A stretch of 64,000 nt of DNA from Stenotrophomonas sp. 364 (GTDB lineage: Bacteria; Pseudomonadota; Gammaproteobacteria; Xanthomonadales; Xanthomonadaceae): NCBI RefSeq assembly GCF_009832905.1, contig NZ_CP047135.1:2768001-2832000 (forward strand), in the 5' to 3' direction. The first letter of the stretch is position 1. Every line of letters begins with the position of its first letter. The notes beneath the pieces were generated by a model, which worked only from the letters and a program-made list of their open reading frames with translations, was not told the DNA's origin and did no database searches. This document shows positions 41,486 through 50,705 of this stretch, one piece after another. The translations under genes and the position numbers were made by a program.

Positions 41486-41516
41486 CCGGCCCCTGGCGGA
41501 TCATCCGCAGGGCCGG
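41486..41516 (-). promoter_or_regulatory. hairpin between thrS and infC
   Basis: CCGGCCC-TG-GCGGAT pairs with ATCCGC-A-GGGCCGG, a 31-nt near-perfect hairpin ending 12-13 nt before the infC Shine-Dalgarno. No T-run follows. It may act in infC translation control or in processing of the thrS-infC mRNA. Confidence 0.5.
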
Positions 41517-41523
41517 GACTTTC

Positions 41524-43428
41524 TTACACGGACTGTTCTGCCTGCAACCGCTCGATGAAGGCCTGGACGGACATGCTGCCCAGATCTTCGCCAGAGCGCG
41601 TACGCACGGCCACGGCGCCATTTTCCTTCTCACGGTCGCCAACCACCAGCAGGTACGGGACCCGCTGCAGCGTATGCTCGCGAATCTTATAACCGATCTT
41701 CTCATTGCGCAAATCGGCGTTTACCCGGAAGCCTTGATCTGCAAGGGTTTTCCGGACTTCGCTCACGTATTCAGCCTGGGCGTCGGTGATATTGGCCACC
41801 ACCACCTGGGTCGGGGCCAGCCAGGACGGGAAGGACCCGGCGTGGTGCTCGATCAGGATGCCGATGAAACGCTCCATCGAACCGACGATGGCCCGGTGCA
41901 GCATGACCGGGTGCTTCTTCTGGCTGTTTTCGTCCACGTACTCGGCGCCGAGGCGGCCGGGCATCATGAAATCGACCTGCATGGTGCCCAGCTGCCAGGT
42001 ACGGCCGATGGCGTCCTTGAGGTGGTACTCGATCTTCGGGCCGTAGAAGGCGCCCTCGCCCGGCAGCTCCTGCCATTCCACGCCACAGTTGCCCAGCGCC
42101 GAACGCAGCGCGGCTTCGGCCTTGTCCCAGGTGGCGTCATCGCCCAGGCGCTTCTCCGGGCGCAGTGCGATCTTGATCTGGATGTCCTCGAAACCGAAGG
42201 TCGTGTACACCGCCAGCGCCTGCTGGTGGAAGGCCGTCACTTCGGCTTCGATCTGCGACTCGGTGCAGAACACGTGGCCGTCGTCCTGGGTGAAACCACG
42301 CACGCGCAGGATGCCATGCAGCGCACCGGACGGCTCGTTGCGGTGGCACGACCCGAACTCGCCGTAGCGGATCGGCAGGTCGCGGTAGCTGTGCAGGCCC
42401 TGGTTGAACACCTGGATGTGGCCCGGGCAGTTCATCGGCTTGACCGCGTAGGTGCGCTTCTCCGATTCGGTGAAGAACATGTTTTCCTGGTAGTTGTCCC
42501 AGTGGCCGGACTTCTGCCACAGCGACACGTCCAGGATCTGCGGGCAGCGCACTTCACCGTAGCCGCTGTCGCGGTAGACACGGCGCATGTGCTGCTCGAC
42601 CACCTGCCACAGCGCCCAGCCCTTGGGGTGCCAGAACACCAGGCCCGGGGCCTCTTCCTGCAGGTGGAACAGCTCCTGCTGCTTGCCGATGCGGCGGTGA
42701 TCGCGCATTTCGGCTTCTTCGATGCGCTTGATGTAGGCCTCAAGCTGCTTCTTGTCGGCCCAGGCGGTGCCGTAGATACGCTGCAGCTGCTCGTTCTTGG
42801 CGTCGCCGCGCCAGTAGGCGCCGGAAATGCGGGTCAGCTTGAAGGCCTTCAGGAAGCGCGTGTTGGGCACGTGCGGGCCGCGGCACATGTCCACGTATTC
42901 CTGGTGGTAGTACATGCCCATGGCCTGGATGTCCGGGGACATGTCCTCGATCAGGCGCAGCTTGTAGTCCTCGCCACGCGCCTTGAAGATCTCGATGACC
43001 TCCGCACGCGGGGTGACCTTCTTGATGACGTCGTAGTCCTGCGCGATCAGCTCGCCCATGCGCTTTTCGATGGCGGCCATGTCGTCCGGGGTAAACGGGC
43101 GCTCGGAGTAGATGTCGTAGTAGAAGCCTTCGGCGATGACCGGGCCGATCACCATCTTGACGTCCGGGTACAGCTGCTTGACCGCATGGCCGACCAGATG
43201 CGCGGCGGAGTGGCGGATGATCTCAACGCCCTCCTCGTCCTTGGCGGTGATGATGCGCAGGGTCGCGTCGCGATCGATCACGTCGCTGGCATCGACCAGC
43301 ACGCCGTCGACCGAACCGGCGATGGTGGCCTTGGCCAGGCCCGCGCCGATCGACTGGGCGACGTCCATGACACTGACGGGGTTTTCGAACTCACGGCGGC
43401 TGCCGTCGGGAAGCGTGATCGCGATCAT
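41524..43428 (-). CDS. thrS: threonyl-tRNA synthetase
   Basis: A 634-residue class II synthetase (E. coli 642) starting [20 protein letters not shown]. Domains are TGS (1-60), the editing domain with the zinc-type [11 protein letters not shown] motif, the catalytic core with [12 protein letters not shown] (zinc Cys) and [19 protein letters not shown] (motif 2), and the C-terminal anticodon-binding domain with [18 protein letters not shown]. It charges tRNA-Thr and edits Ser-tRNA-Thr. The 5' leader holds an intrinsic terminator. Confidence 0.98.
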   Translation of the reverse strand: MIAITLPDGSRREFENPVSVMDVAQSIGAGLAKATIAGSVDGVLVDASDVIDRDATLRIITAKDEEGVEIIRHSAAHLVGHAVKQLYPDVKMVIGPVIAEGFYYDIYSERPFTPDDMAAIEKRMGELIAQDYDVIKKVTPRAEVIEIFKARGEDYKLRLIEDMSPDIQAMGMYYHQEYVDMCRGPHVPNTRFLKAFKLTRISGAYWRGDAKNEQLQRIYGTAWADKKQLEAYIKRIEEAEMRDHRRIGKQQELFHLQEEAPGLVFWHPKGWALWQVVEQHMRRVYRDSGYGEVRCPQILDVSLWQKSGHWDNYQENMFFTESEKRTYAVKPMNCPGHIQVFNQGLHSYRDLPIRYGEFGSCHRNEPSGALHGILRVRGFTQDDGHVFCTESQIEAEVTAFHQQALAVYTTFGFEDIQIKIALRPEKRLGDDATWDKAEAALRSALGNCGVEWQELPGEGAFYGPKIEYHLKDAIGRTWQLGTMQVDFMMPGRLGAEYVDENSQKKHPVMLHRAIVGSMERFIGILIEHHAGSFPSWLAPTQVVVANITDAQAEYVSEVRKTLADQGFRVNADLRNEKIGYKIREHTLQRVPYLLVVGDREKENGAVAVRTRSGEDLGSMSVQAFIERLQAEQSV

Positions 43429-43513
43429 GACTGGGCTTTTTCTGATGGGCCTGCAACGCAGGCCGGGGAATCGGAGGTGGAACAGAGGCAACGGCAGCAC
43501 GCCGCTCGGCCAT

Positions 43514-43535
43514 AAAAAAAGCGCCACGAAGGCGC
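43514..43535 (-). terminator. terminator/attenuator in the thrS leader
   Basis: On the minus strand GCGCC-TTCGT-GGCGC is followed by seven T, about 90 bp before the thrS ATG. No gene on this strand lies directly upstream, so it probably works as an attenuator of thrS, or terminates antisense transcription. E. coli thrS is controlled by translational autorepression instead. Confidence 0.75.
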
Positions 43536-43724
43536 CTGCAAGGGGCCGTCGGGAGCGTTCAGCGGTGGGCGATGGTAGTGCTCATGTCGCACGCTGGACC
43601 GGCGCTGGGCGCGGGCCACCTTGTTGCCTGGAGGGATACCCTGCCGATCTTAAACCAACGCGCGGATTTTTGCGCCTGCACCGCCCGGGCAGACGCCTGA
43701 ACGTGCAGCTGTGGCGGACCAAAA

Positions 43725-43743
43725 CGACAATGATTACCATGCG
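43725..43743 (+). promoter_or_regulatory. Fur box before the iron-linked operon
   Basis: GACAATGATTACCATGC matches the core of the Fur consensus GATAATGATAATCATTATC at most positions (AATGAT and CCAT arms). It lies about 50-100 bp before the first start codons of the PepSY operon. It predicts derepression under low iron. Confidence 0.6.
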
Positions 43744-43824
43744 CAGCGGTCCGTGCGACACGTGGCCCCGCCTTTCCCCCAAGGATTCCCCCATGGCCTC
43801 CGCTGCCCGTCCAACGTGCCTCCC

Positions 43825-44124
43825 GTGCTGAGCGGCAACACGCTTGCCCTGCTGTACTGCGGCGTCGCCGGCGCAGCGTCTGCGTTTTCGGCGCTGGCCT
43901 TCTATGCCGCGTCGGCGCACTGCCGCTGGCCGCGGCTGCGCCGCGCCGGGCGGCTGGGCCGGCAGATCGGGCTGGTGGCCGCCGCCACCTCGTTGTGGCT
44001 GTGGATGGGCCAACTGGGTCTGGCCACCGGGCTGTGCGTGACGTTGGCCGGGTGGATGCTGACCGCGCTGATCCTGCCCTACCTGGCCGCCTGGACGCGT
44101 CCCGAGCGTGAGGCGCGCCCCTGA
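43825..44124 (+). CDS. small three-span membrane protein of an iron-linked operon (DUF3325-like)
   Basis: A 99-residue hydrophobic protein read from a GTG at 43825 (MLSGNTLALLYCGVAGAASA) with three membrane segments (about 5-25, 42-62 and 66-86). Upstream in-frame codons run through the Fur box and are unlikely. A 12-codon leader frame with a good Shine-Dalgarno (ATG 43793, MASAARPTCLPC) ends 7 bp inside this gene and may couple its translation. Its stop overlaps the next start as TGATG. The group with a PepSY protein resembles DUF3325/DUF3649/PepSY siderophore-uptake operons. Exact start uncertain. Confidence 0.6.
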   Translation: MLSGNTLALLYCGVAGAASAFSALAFYAASAHCRWPRLRRAGRLGRQIGLVAAATSLWLWMGQLGLATGLCVTLAGWMLTALILPYLAAWTRPEREARP

Positions 44125-44387
44125 TGTGGGCGCGTGCGCTGGCCGGGCTGGTGGCCGGGTTCTTCGTGGCCGCCGCGGGCGCCGGACTGGTGGCGTGGCT
44201 GCCGCCCGGCCCGTGGCAGAGCGCCATCGTGCCCAGCCTGATCACCTTCATTCCGTTCTGGATGCTGGCCGCCCTGTGGGCCTTCGCGTTCCGCAGCGGC
44301 GTGCGCGCCTGGGCAGCGCTGGGCACCAGCGCACTGGCCGGCTTTGCCCTGTTGTGGCTGCTGCGCGCCGCCCAGCTGGTGCAGTAA
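44124..44387 (+). CDS. small membrane protein of the iron-linked operon
   Basis: An 87-residue protein starting MWARALAGLVAGFFVAAAGA with three hydrophobic segments (about 5-25, 36-56 and 62-83). It is coupled to the gene before by a 1-bp overlap and lies 10 bp before the PepSY gene. This is the usual neighbour of PepSY membrane reductase-like proteins in TonB/siderophore loci. A role in ferric-siderophore handling at the inner membrane is an inference. Confidence 0.7.
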   Translation: MWARALAGLVAGFFVAAAGAGLVAWLPPGPWQSAIVPSLITFIPFWMLAALWAFAFRSGVRAWAALGTSALAGFALLWLLRAAQLVQ

Positions 44388-44397
44388 AGGAACGTCG

Positions 44398-45984
44398 ATG
44401 AAATTCAGTTCGCTCACCCTGCGCACCTTCACCACGCTGCATACCTGGGTTGGCCTGGTGGCCGGCTTCGCGCTGTTCGTGGCGTTCTATGCCGGCGCGA
44501 TCACCGTGTTCCACCATGATCTGCCGCTGTGGCAGTCGCCGCAGGCGATGACCCGGCCCGCGCAGACCCTGGACGACGCGCAGCGCCTGCTGGATGGCGT
44601 GCTGGCCCGGCACCCGGAAGCACGCCAGCACCTGGGCATGACCTTCCCCGGCGCCGAGACCCCGCAATCGGTGGCCTATTGGCAGGACGCCAAGGGCACC
44701 TGGCTGTTCGCCTGGGCCGATCACTACGATGGCAGCCCTACCCCGCCCCAGGCCGGGCTGGCCGAGCTCGTCAACGAACTGCACTACACCCTGGGCCTGC
44801 CGGTGGCCGGCATCTACCTGATGGGCGTGGTCAGCCTGCTGTATGGCCTGGCACTGCTGTCCGGGCTGGTGATCCACCTGCCCAAGCTGGTCGGCGACCT
44901 GTTCGCGCTGCGCCCAGGCCGCAACCTGAAGCAGATGTGGCAGGACGCGCACAACGTGATCGGCGTGCTCAGCCTGCCGTTCCACCTGCTGTTTGCGGTG
45001 ACCGGCGCGCTGCTGTGCCTGGTGTTCCTGCAGATGGCCGCGCTCAACCCGCTGATCTACGACGGCAAGCTGCTGGCCGCGCTGCCGGCGGCGATGGATA
45101 CCGCGCCGATCCGCGCGGCCGCCGGCGAGCCGGTCCGGGCCGGCAGCCTGGCCATGCTGCATGCCCGTGCGATCGCCGTGGCCAACGACCAGGGCCAGGC
45201 GCGCTTCGAACCGGCCTACCTGAAGCTGGCCAACGCCGGCGATGCCAACGCGGTGATCGAGATCACCGGCGACGGCGGGGTGTCCTTGGGCCCGCTGGGC
45301 GCCGTGGCGCTGGACGCCAACACCGGCGACGTCCTGCACACCCAGTTGCCGGGCCGGCGCGACGCCAACCACGCCACGCTGGCGGCCGCCTATGCACTGC
45401 ATTTCGGCGAGTACGGCAACGCCCTGGTGCCTTGGCTGTACTTCGCGCTGGGCCTGGGCGGCGCCTTCCTGTTCTATTCGGGCAACCTGCTGTGGATCGA
45501 GTCGCGGCGCAAGCGCCGCCAGCAGGCCCAGGGCCGCGCCCAGATCAACATGGCGCGCGCCACGGTCGGGGTTTGCATCGGTCTGTGCGTGGCCATTTCG
45601 GCCGCGTTCGTCGGCGTGCAGGTGCTGGAGCACCTGGCCCCTGCGCATGCCGATGCGGGCATGCGCTGGATCTGTTTCCTGGTTTGGGGCGGCTGCGCCC
45701 TGTGGGCGGCGCTGCGCGCGCCGTGGCAGGCCGCACGCGAGCTGCTGTGGGCCGCGGCAATCGTCACCGCGCTGATCCCGCTGGTGCATGGCGCGATGAG
45801 CGGGCTGTGGCTGTGGACCAGCGCGCAGCGCGGCTACTGGCCGCTGTTCTGGGTGGACGGGGTGGCGTTGGCCATGGCCATCGGGTTCGCCACGATGGCG
45901 CGCGCCAGCAGCCGGCGCGCGATCCATGGCGAGCCGAACAGCGTGTGGGCGCGACCGCAGCGTCTGGCCACGCCCGCGCCGTAA
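44398..45984 (+). CDS. PepSY-associated membrane protein, iron-regulated (PiuB/FoxB-like)
   Basis: A 528-residue inner-membrane protein read from the ATG at 44398, preceded by AGGAA. It starts MKFSSLTLRTFTTLHTWVGL; the LHTWVGLVAGFALFVAFYAG segment with a conserved His is typical of the PepSY-TM family. Further His residues occur in NELHYTLGL and QDAHNVIGVLSLPFH. A large periplasmic part (about 40-135) and four to six additional membrane helices follow. Proteins of this family (FoxB, PiuB, FsrB) are thought to reduce ferric siderophores with haem. The Fur box upstream supports iron regulation. Confidence 0.85.
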   Translation: MKFSSLTLRTFTTLHTWVGLVAGFALFVAFYAGAITVFHHDLPLWQSPQAMTRPAQTLDDAQRLLDGVLARHPEARQHLGMTFPGAETPQSVAYWQDAKGTWLFAWADHYDGSPTPPQAGLAELVNELHYTLGLPVAGIYLMGVVSLLYGLALLSGLVIHLPKLVGDLFALRPGRNLKQMWQDAHNVIGVLSLPFHLLFAVTGALLCLVFLQMAALNPLIYDGKLLAALPAAMDTAPIRAAAGEPVRAGSLAMLHARAIAVANDQGQARFEPAYLKLANAGDANAVIEITGDGGVSLGPLGAVALDANTGDVLHTQLPGRRDANHATLAAAYALHFGEYGNALVPWLYFALGLGGAFLFYSGNLLWIESRRKRRQQAQGRAQINMARATVGVCIGLCVAISAAFVGVQVLEHLAPAHADAGMRWICFLVWGGCALWAALRAPWQAARELLWAAAIVTALIPLVHGAMSGLWLWTSAQRGYWPLFWVDGVALAMAIGFATMARASSRRAIHGEPNSVWARPQRLATPAP

Positions 45985-46124
45985 CCGCGACGCGGCGCCC
46001 CGTGCGCGGCGCCCTCGCCCACCGGAGCCCTTGTGCGGGCGGGCTTTCAGAAACCTTCAGGCGTTCTTCCAGCACTTCAGTCGCCTCCGTGGCGTAGTCG
46101 GGCTCCCCTTCCAGGAGTCCGACC

Positions 46125-47201
46125 ATGCCCACCCGTTCCTACCGATGCGCCGCCCTGCTCCTGTCCTGGCTCGCCTGCCTGCCACTGGCGGGCAGGGCCG
46201 CGCCGCCCTCACCGGATCCCGCCCCACTGGCCGCCCTGGAAGCGGCCATCGCCACCGGAGACATCAAGCAGGTCACCAGCGTGCTGCTGATGGTGGACGG
46301 ACAGATCGCCTACGAGCACTACTTCAACGGGGCCAGCGCCGACACGCTGCATGATGTGCGCTCGGCCAGCAAAAGCGTCACCGCGATGCTGGTCGGCGCG
46401 GCCATCGGCGATGGCCACCTGCCGGGGGTGAACGCGCGGGTCTACGACTACTTTCCCGAGTACACCGCCACCCACCCGGTCGATCCTCGCCTGCGCGCGA
46501 CCACGATTGAAGACCTGCTCACCATGAGCAGCCTCTGGGAGTGCGACGACGAGAACGCGTTCTCGGCCGGCAACGAAGAGCGCATGTACGTCACCGAGCG
46601 CTGGCTGGACTTCGCCCTGGCGCTGCCGGTGAAGGGCTTCGCCCCGTGGATGACGCGCCCGCAGGACAGTCCGCATGGGCGTGCCCACGCCTACTGCACG
46701 GCCAATTCGTTCGTGCTGGGCGCCGTGCTGGAACGCGCCACGAAGCAGCCACTGGCCGACTATGCCGCGCAGGCGCTGGAGCGTCCGCTGGGGATCACCG
46801 CCAGCCGGTGGAACCGTTCGCCGGAAGGCATCGGCATGGGCGGCGGCGGTACCCGCTACCGCAGCCGCGACCTGGCACGCCTGGGCGCGCTGGTGCTGGC
46901 CGGTGGACGCTGGCAGGGCAAGGCGCTGATCCCGGCCGACTACGTGGCCGCGATGCTCAGCGCACAGGCCAGCACCGGCGATGGCAGCGACTACGGGTAC
47001 CAGTGGTGGGGCCTGAAACTGCCCGTGCAGGGCCGCGAGACGACGCTGTGGGCGATGTCCGGCAACGGCGGCAACTACGTGTTCGTGATCCCGGACAGGA
47101 AGCTGGTGGCGGTCATCACCAGCACGGCCTACAACCGCAGCTACGCCCACCCGCAGTCGCGGCGCATCCTCACCGGGTTCCTGCTGCCCGCGCTGGACTG
47201 A
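46125..47201 (+). CDS. secreted serine hydrolase, class C beta-lactamase fold
   Basis: A 358-residue protein with a signal peptide (MPTRSYRCAALLLSWLACLP, cleavage near Ala25-Ala26). It has the serine beta-lactamase/PBP fold of family PF00144: S-x-x-K at RSASKSV (Ser80, Lys83), a Tyr motif in AHAYCTANSFVLG, and a later GNGGN near residues 307-311. Esterase, peptidase and beta-lactamase activities occur in this family, so substrate is unknown. The ATG follows a CAGGAG Shine-Dalgarno. Its 3' end overlaps the convergent regulator gene by 32 bp. Confidence 0.85.
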   Translation: MPTRSYRCAALLLSWLACLPLAGRAAPPSPDPAPLAALEAAIATGDIKQVTSVLLMVDGQIAYEHYFNGASADTLHDVRSASKSVTAMLVGAAIGDGHLPGVNARVYDYFPEYTATHPVDPRLRATTIEDLLTMSSLWECDDENAFSAGNEERMYVTERWLDFALALPVKGFAPWMTRPQDSPHGRAHAYCTANSFVLGAVLERATKQPLADYAAQALERPLGITASRWNRSPEGIGMGGGGTRYRSRDLARLGALVLAGGRWQGKALIPADYVAAMLSAQASTGDGSDYGYQWWGLKLPVQGRETTLWAMSGNGGNYVFVIPDRKLVAVITSTAYNRSYAHPQSRRILTGFLLPALD

Positions 47202-48753
47202 GCCCCTCCAGCTCGCCTGGCCGCCACGCGGCGGCCAGGACCTGCGCGCGCTGCGCAGCGACATCCGCGTCGATCCGGGCCAGCAACGGCGGCCACCCGG
47301 GTGCCGTGCGCAGCGGCGCGAACAGCGGGGTCGCGCGCAGCCAGTCGGCATCGCGGAAGCCTGTGTCCACCGCACGCTGCAGATCAGCCACGGCAGCCTC
47401 CGCGTTGCCCTGCGCCTGGTGCAGCAGGGCGCGTTCGAGGGCCATGTCCGACCAGCCATCGCCGGCCTCGCCGGCCTGCGCCTGTAGCTGCGCGGCGATC
47501 CACGCCGGTGTGGCCGGCACGGTGCCGTACAGACCGGCCAGGGTCTGCCCCATCGACTGCTGCGGACGCAGCGCCCGGCCGCGCTCGAAGGCCTGCGCCG
47601 CGCCCGCGGGGTCGCCCTGCATCAGCAGCATCTCGCCCTGCAGGCGGAACAACTGGGGATGCGGCGTACCGCGCGCAAGCGCCTGCTGCAGCGCCACCCG
47701 TGCCCGGTCCGCATCGCCCATGAGCAGCAGGCTGCGCGGCCAGGCGATGTTGGCGAACACGTTGTCGGGGAACAGCTGGAAGTTGCGTTCGTGGCGACGC
47801 GCAGCGGCGTCGGTGAAGCCGAGCAGTTCCAGCTCGCGCGCGACCTGCACCTCGCGGAAACGGACCCGTTCGGGCGCGCGCAGCGACAGGTTGGCCTGCA
47901 GTGCCTGTGCAAGGTGGCCTTGTTCCTGCTGCAGGTAGGCCAGCGAGGCGCGCGTGCGCTCATCGTCCGGGTCGCGCTGCAGCGCCCGCTGGTAATCGGC
48001 GATCGCGCGCGGCATCGACCCCAGGCAGTCATGCGCGTAACCGCGTGCAGCGAATGCGGCGGCATCGTCCGGTGCCGCGCGCAGCACCCGGTCCGCTTCG
48101 ACCACGGCCTGCTGCGCACGCTCGGCCGGACCATTGAACAGGCAGGTATCGGCTGCCAGCGCACGTGCCAGCCCGCGTCGTGCGGCAGGCAGGTCCGGGT
48201 CGACCTGCAGCGCCTGCCGGTACAGCGCGATGGCGCGCGCGTTGTTGCTGGCCTGGCCGATGTCGGCGTAGTGATCGGCACGCTGTAGCAGCGGGTCGGC
48301 CGGGGAGCGCGGCACGGCGGTGGGCCAGGCCACGACGGCCACGGCGGCGGCAACCACCACCGCACTGGCTGCGGCGGCGGACGCGCGCCATCCCCAGCGC
48401 CGCGTCAGGGGCGGTGCCTGATCTGCGGGTGCGGCGTGCGCGACCGGCTGCACTGGCGCGCAGAGCTGGTAGCCACGGCCGCGGACCGAGCGCACATAGC
48501 GCGGGCTGCGGCTGTCATCGCCCAGCGCCTGGCGCAGCAGCTTCACCCGCTGGCTGATCGCGTCTTCGCCGACCACGGCCGGGGCCCACACCTGCGCGGC
48601 GAGGGTATCGAAGCTCACCACGTTGGTACCGTGTGCCAGCAGGCAATCGAGCAGCCGCCAACTCAGCCCGCTGACCGGCAGAACGGCATCGCCGCGCCGC
48701 ACCTGTTGCAGGGCGCGGTCGATGTCCAGGTCCAGCAGGCGCACGGTCTCCAT
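47170..48753 (-). CDS. CadC-like winged-helix regulator with TPR domain
   Basis: A 527-residue protein starting METVRLLDLDIDRALQQVRR. Residues about 1-100 form an OmpR-type winged helix (RRGDAVLPVSGLSWRLLDCL, ending RYVRSVRGRGYQLCAPV). One transmembrane segment (about 130-150, AAASAVVVAAAVAVVAW) follows, and the rest consists of TPR-like helix pairs (AIALYRQALQVDPDLPAARR, AIADYQRALQRDPDDERTRA). It looks like a membrane-anchored, one-component regulator of the CadC/ToxR type with a periplasmic TPR sensor. It is oriented against the serine hydrolase gene, with which it overlaps at the 3' end. Confidence 0.82.
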   Translation of the reverse strand: METVRLLDLDIDRALQQVRRGDAVLPVSGLSWRLLDCLLAHGTNVVSFDTLAAQVWAPAVVGEDAISQRVKLLRQALGDDSRSPRYVRSVRGRGYQLCAPVQPVAHAAPADQAPPLTRRWGWRASAAAASAVVVAAAVAVVAWPTAVPRSPADPLLQRADHYADIGQASNNARAIALYRQALQVDPDLPAARRGLARALAADTCLFNGPAERAQQAVVEADRVLRAAPDDAAAFAARGYAHDCLGSMPRAIADYQRALQRDPDDERTRASLAYLQQEQGHLAQALQANLSLRAPERVRFREVQVARELELLGFTDAAARRHERNFQLFPDNVFANIAWPRSLLLMGDADRARVALQQALARGTPHPQLFRLQGEMLLMQGDPAGAAQAFERGRALRPQQSMGQTLAGLYGTVPATPAWIAAQLQAQAGEAGDGWSDMALERALLHQAQGNAEAAVADLQRAVDTGFRDADWLRATPLFAPLRTAPGWPPLLARIDADVAAQRAQVLAAAWRPGELEGLSPARAAGTR

Positions 48754-48886
48754 GCGGCCAAGCATAGGGCACCGCGCAACCGCCCCACAGGTGCCGTTGG
48801 TCTCCCGCCATGCAACGCGCGCCTGCTCACCGTGCATTGCCGGTGGCGGCGGTAACGTGCCGGTTTCCCCGCCCTCCCACATTCCC

Positions 48887-49279
48887 ATGACCGACCTGCA
48901 TATCGACCGTCTCGACCACCTGGTGCTCACCGTGGCCGACATCGACGCCACCTGCGATTTCTACCAGCGCGTGCTGGGCATGGCCGTGGAAACCTTCGGC
49001 GCGGGGCGCACCGCACTGCGCTTCGGGCTGCAGAAGATCAACCTGCACGCGCATGGCCGCGAGTTCGACCCCAAGGCGTTGCGCCCCACCCCCGGTTCGG
49101 CGGACCTGTGCCTGATCACCTACGCCCGCATGGACGAGATCCTGGCCCACCTGCAGGCGCAGCAGGTGGACGTGGAAGACGGCCCGGTGCAGCGCACTGG
49201 CGCCACCGGGCCGATCCTGTCGGTGTATTTCCGCGATCCGGATGGCAACCTGATCGAGGTGTCGCGCTACCTGGACTGA
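48887..49279 (+). CDS. VOC-family (glyoxalase-like) metalloprotein
   Basis: A 130-residue protein starting MTDLHIDRLDHLVLTVADID with the VOC/glyoxalase fold. Candidate metal ligands are His11 (DHLVLTV) and Glu124 (GNLIEVSRY). The INLHAHGREFDPKALRPTPG and DLCLITY segments match the virulence-protein STM3117-like VOC subgroup as I remember it. The substrate is unknown. The 3' end overlaps the convergent chitinase gene by 13 bp. Confidence 0.85.
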   Translation: MTDLHIDRLDHLVLTVADIDATCDFYQRVLGMAVETFGAGRTALRFGLQKINLHAHGREFDPKALRPTPGSADLCLITYARMDEILAHLQAQQVDVEDGPVQRTGATGPILSVYFRDPDGNLIEVSRYLD

Positions 49280-50451
49280 GGCAGGAACGGCGCGGCCATC
49301 GCCTGCAGCAGGCTGCCCTGTGCGTCGTCGCCGGTCAGCTCCCAGGTGAACACCCCGCGCAGCGCGGCGGACCTGGCGTACGCGGCGCGTATGCCGATCG
49401 AGGCCGGGTCTTCATAGCTGATGAAGATCCGTTCGGTCGGGTTGTACAGCCATGGGCTCCGCGCCACCGGATGCCAGTGCCGCTGCCAGCCGGGCGTGTC
49501 GAGGAAGTCGCTGCGAATGCGCCGCCAGTCGCCGGCGTCGAACGGCGCGCTGTAAGGCTGGTACAGGCCATCGGCCGAATCGGTGGTTACCCGGAAACCG
49601 CGCCCGTAGAACGGCACGCCCAGCACCAGTTTGCTGGCCGGCACGCCCTGCTGCAGGTAATAGGCCACGGCGCCTTCCACGGTGTTCCACCGCCGCTGCG
49701 CCGGGCCCAACGGATCCTCGGGCACCTCACGCAGCGGTGCGTTGAAGGTGGACACCGCCGAGAACCCGGTGCCCATGTCATAGCTCATCAGGTTGATGAA
49801 ATCGAGCCGTTCGCCCAGTTCCCTGAGCTCGTAGCTGCGCGCTGGATCGTAGGCGCCGTCGGTCTGCACGCGGCCGGCCGGCAGCGCGGCGGTCAGCAGC
49901 AGGTGCTGGCCACGGGACGTGCCGACCGCATCGAGCTGGCGACGGAATTCCTGCACCAGCAGGGTCATGTTGCGGCGGTCCTGCGGGCGGTCGGTGATGT
50001 CGGTCGGGCCGCCATACACCGGGAATTCCCAGTCGATGTCCACGCCGTCGAAACTGCCGCGGTACGTGTCGAAGAACAACGCCACGCAGGACGCAACAAA
50101 CCGCGCGCGGCTGTGGGCCGTCAACGCCGCGTCGGAGAAGCCGCCGGCGTTCCAGCCGCCGATCGAGATCAGGGTATGCAGCTTCGGATGCGCATGCTTG
50201 AGCGCCGCCAGCGCCGTGAAATGCACCTCCGCCTGCGGCCCCACCACGCACCTGCCCGCGTCGATGGTGGCGAATGCGTAGAACAAATGGGTGAGCGTGT
50301 CGGCAGGAATGTCCGCGACCGGATAGCGTTCGGCCGAGCCGCCCGGGTAGTACGCCCCGATCACCTTCGACGCGGGTTCGGCGGCGGACGCGGCGAGCGA
50401 CAGCGCCGCGGCGGCGCAGGCGGCAAGAACGGCAAGGCGCTGACGGAACAT
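49267..50451 (-). CDS. secreted family 18 chitinase
   Basis: A 394-residue protein with a signal peptide (MFRQRLAVLAACAAAALSLA, cleavage near Ala24). The GH18 barrel motifs are present: SIGGW at 96-100 and DGVDIDWE at 135-142, in which Glu142 is the catalytic acid. The later M-S-Y-D motif (LMSYDMG) and WELTGDDAQGSLLQAM at the end of the barrel also fit. It should hydrolyse chitin or chito-oligosaccharides outside the cell. There is no separate chitin-binding domain, so soluble or small substrates are likely. Convergent with the VOC gene. Confidence 0.93.
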   Translation of the reverse strand: MFRQRLAVLAACAAAALSLAASAAEPASKVIGAYYPGGSAERYPVADIPADTLTHLFYAFATIDAGRCVVGPQAEVHFTALAALKHAHPKLHTLISIGGWNAGGFSDAALTAHSRARFVASCVALFFDTYRGSFDGVDIDWEFPVYGGPTDITDRPQDRRNMTLLVQEFRRQLDAVGTSRGQHLLLTAALPAGRVQTDGAYDPARSYELRELGERLDFINLMSYDMGTGFSAVSTFNAPLREVPEDPLGPAQRRWNTVEGAVAYYLQQGVPASKLVLGVPFYGRGFRVTTDSADGLYQPYSAPFDAGDWRRIRSDFLDTPGWQRHWHPVARSPWLYNPTERIFISYEDPASIGIRAAYARSAALRGVFTWELTGDDAQGSLLQAMAAPFLPQSR

Positions 50452-50705
50452 GCAGACTCCAGACGGGTCGATGGCCGGGCCACGTTAGCAAATGCATACG
50501 CGTGCGACGACGGTAGTGCAGGCCTTTTGACGCGATGTCCGGCGAAGTCGTCCAGCGGACACCTGCGCGCCGGCGGCATCTGCCAACGCAGTGTCGCGCA
50601 GGTCAATCGCGGCACCGGGCAAGGCCCACTGATGTCCTGTCGCTCCACGATGGCGTGCCGCTGCGACAGGCGACGGTGCGCCTGGATTCGGCCTATCCTG
50701 CGCAC

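Noticed and set aside
43559..44326. Minus-strand frame of 255 codons upstream of thrS
   Set aside because: Random-looking Arg/Pro/Ser-rich sequence opposite two membrane-protein genes; no start signal.
44248..45927. Minus-strand frame of 559 codons
   Set aside because: Opposite the PepSY membrane protein gene; low-complexity His/Gln/Arg sequence.
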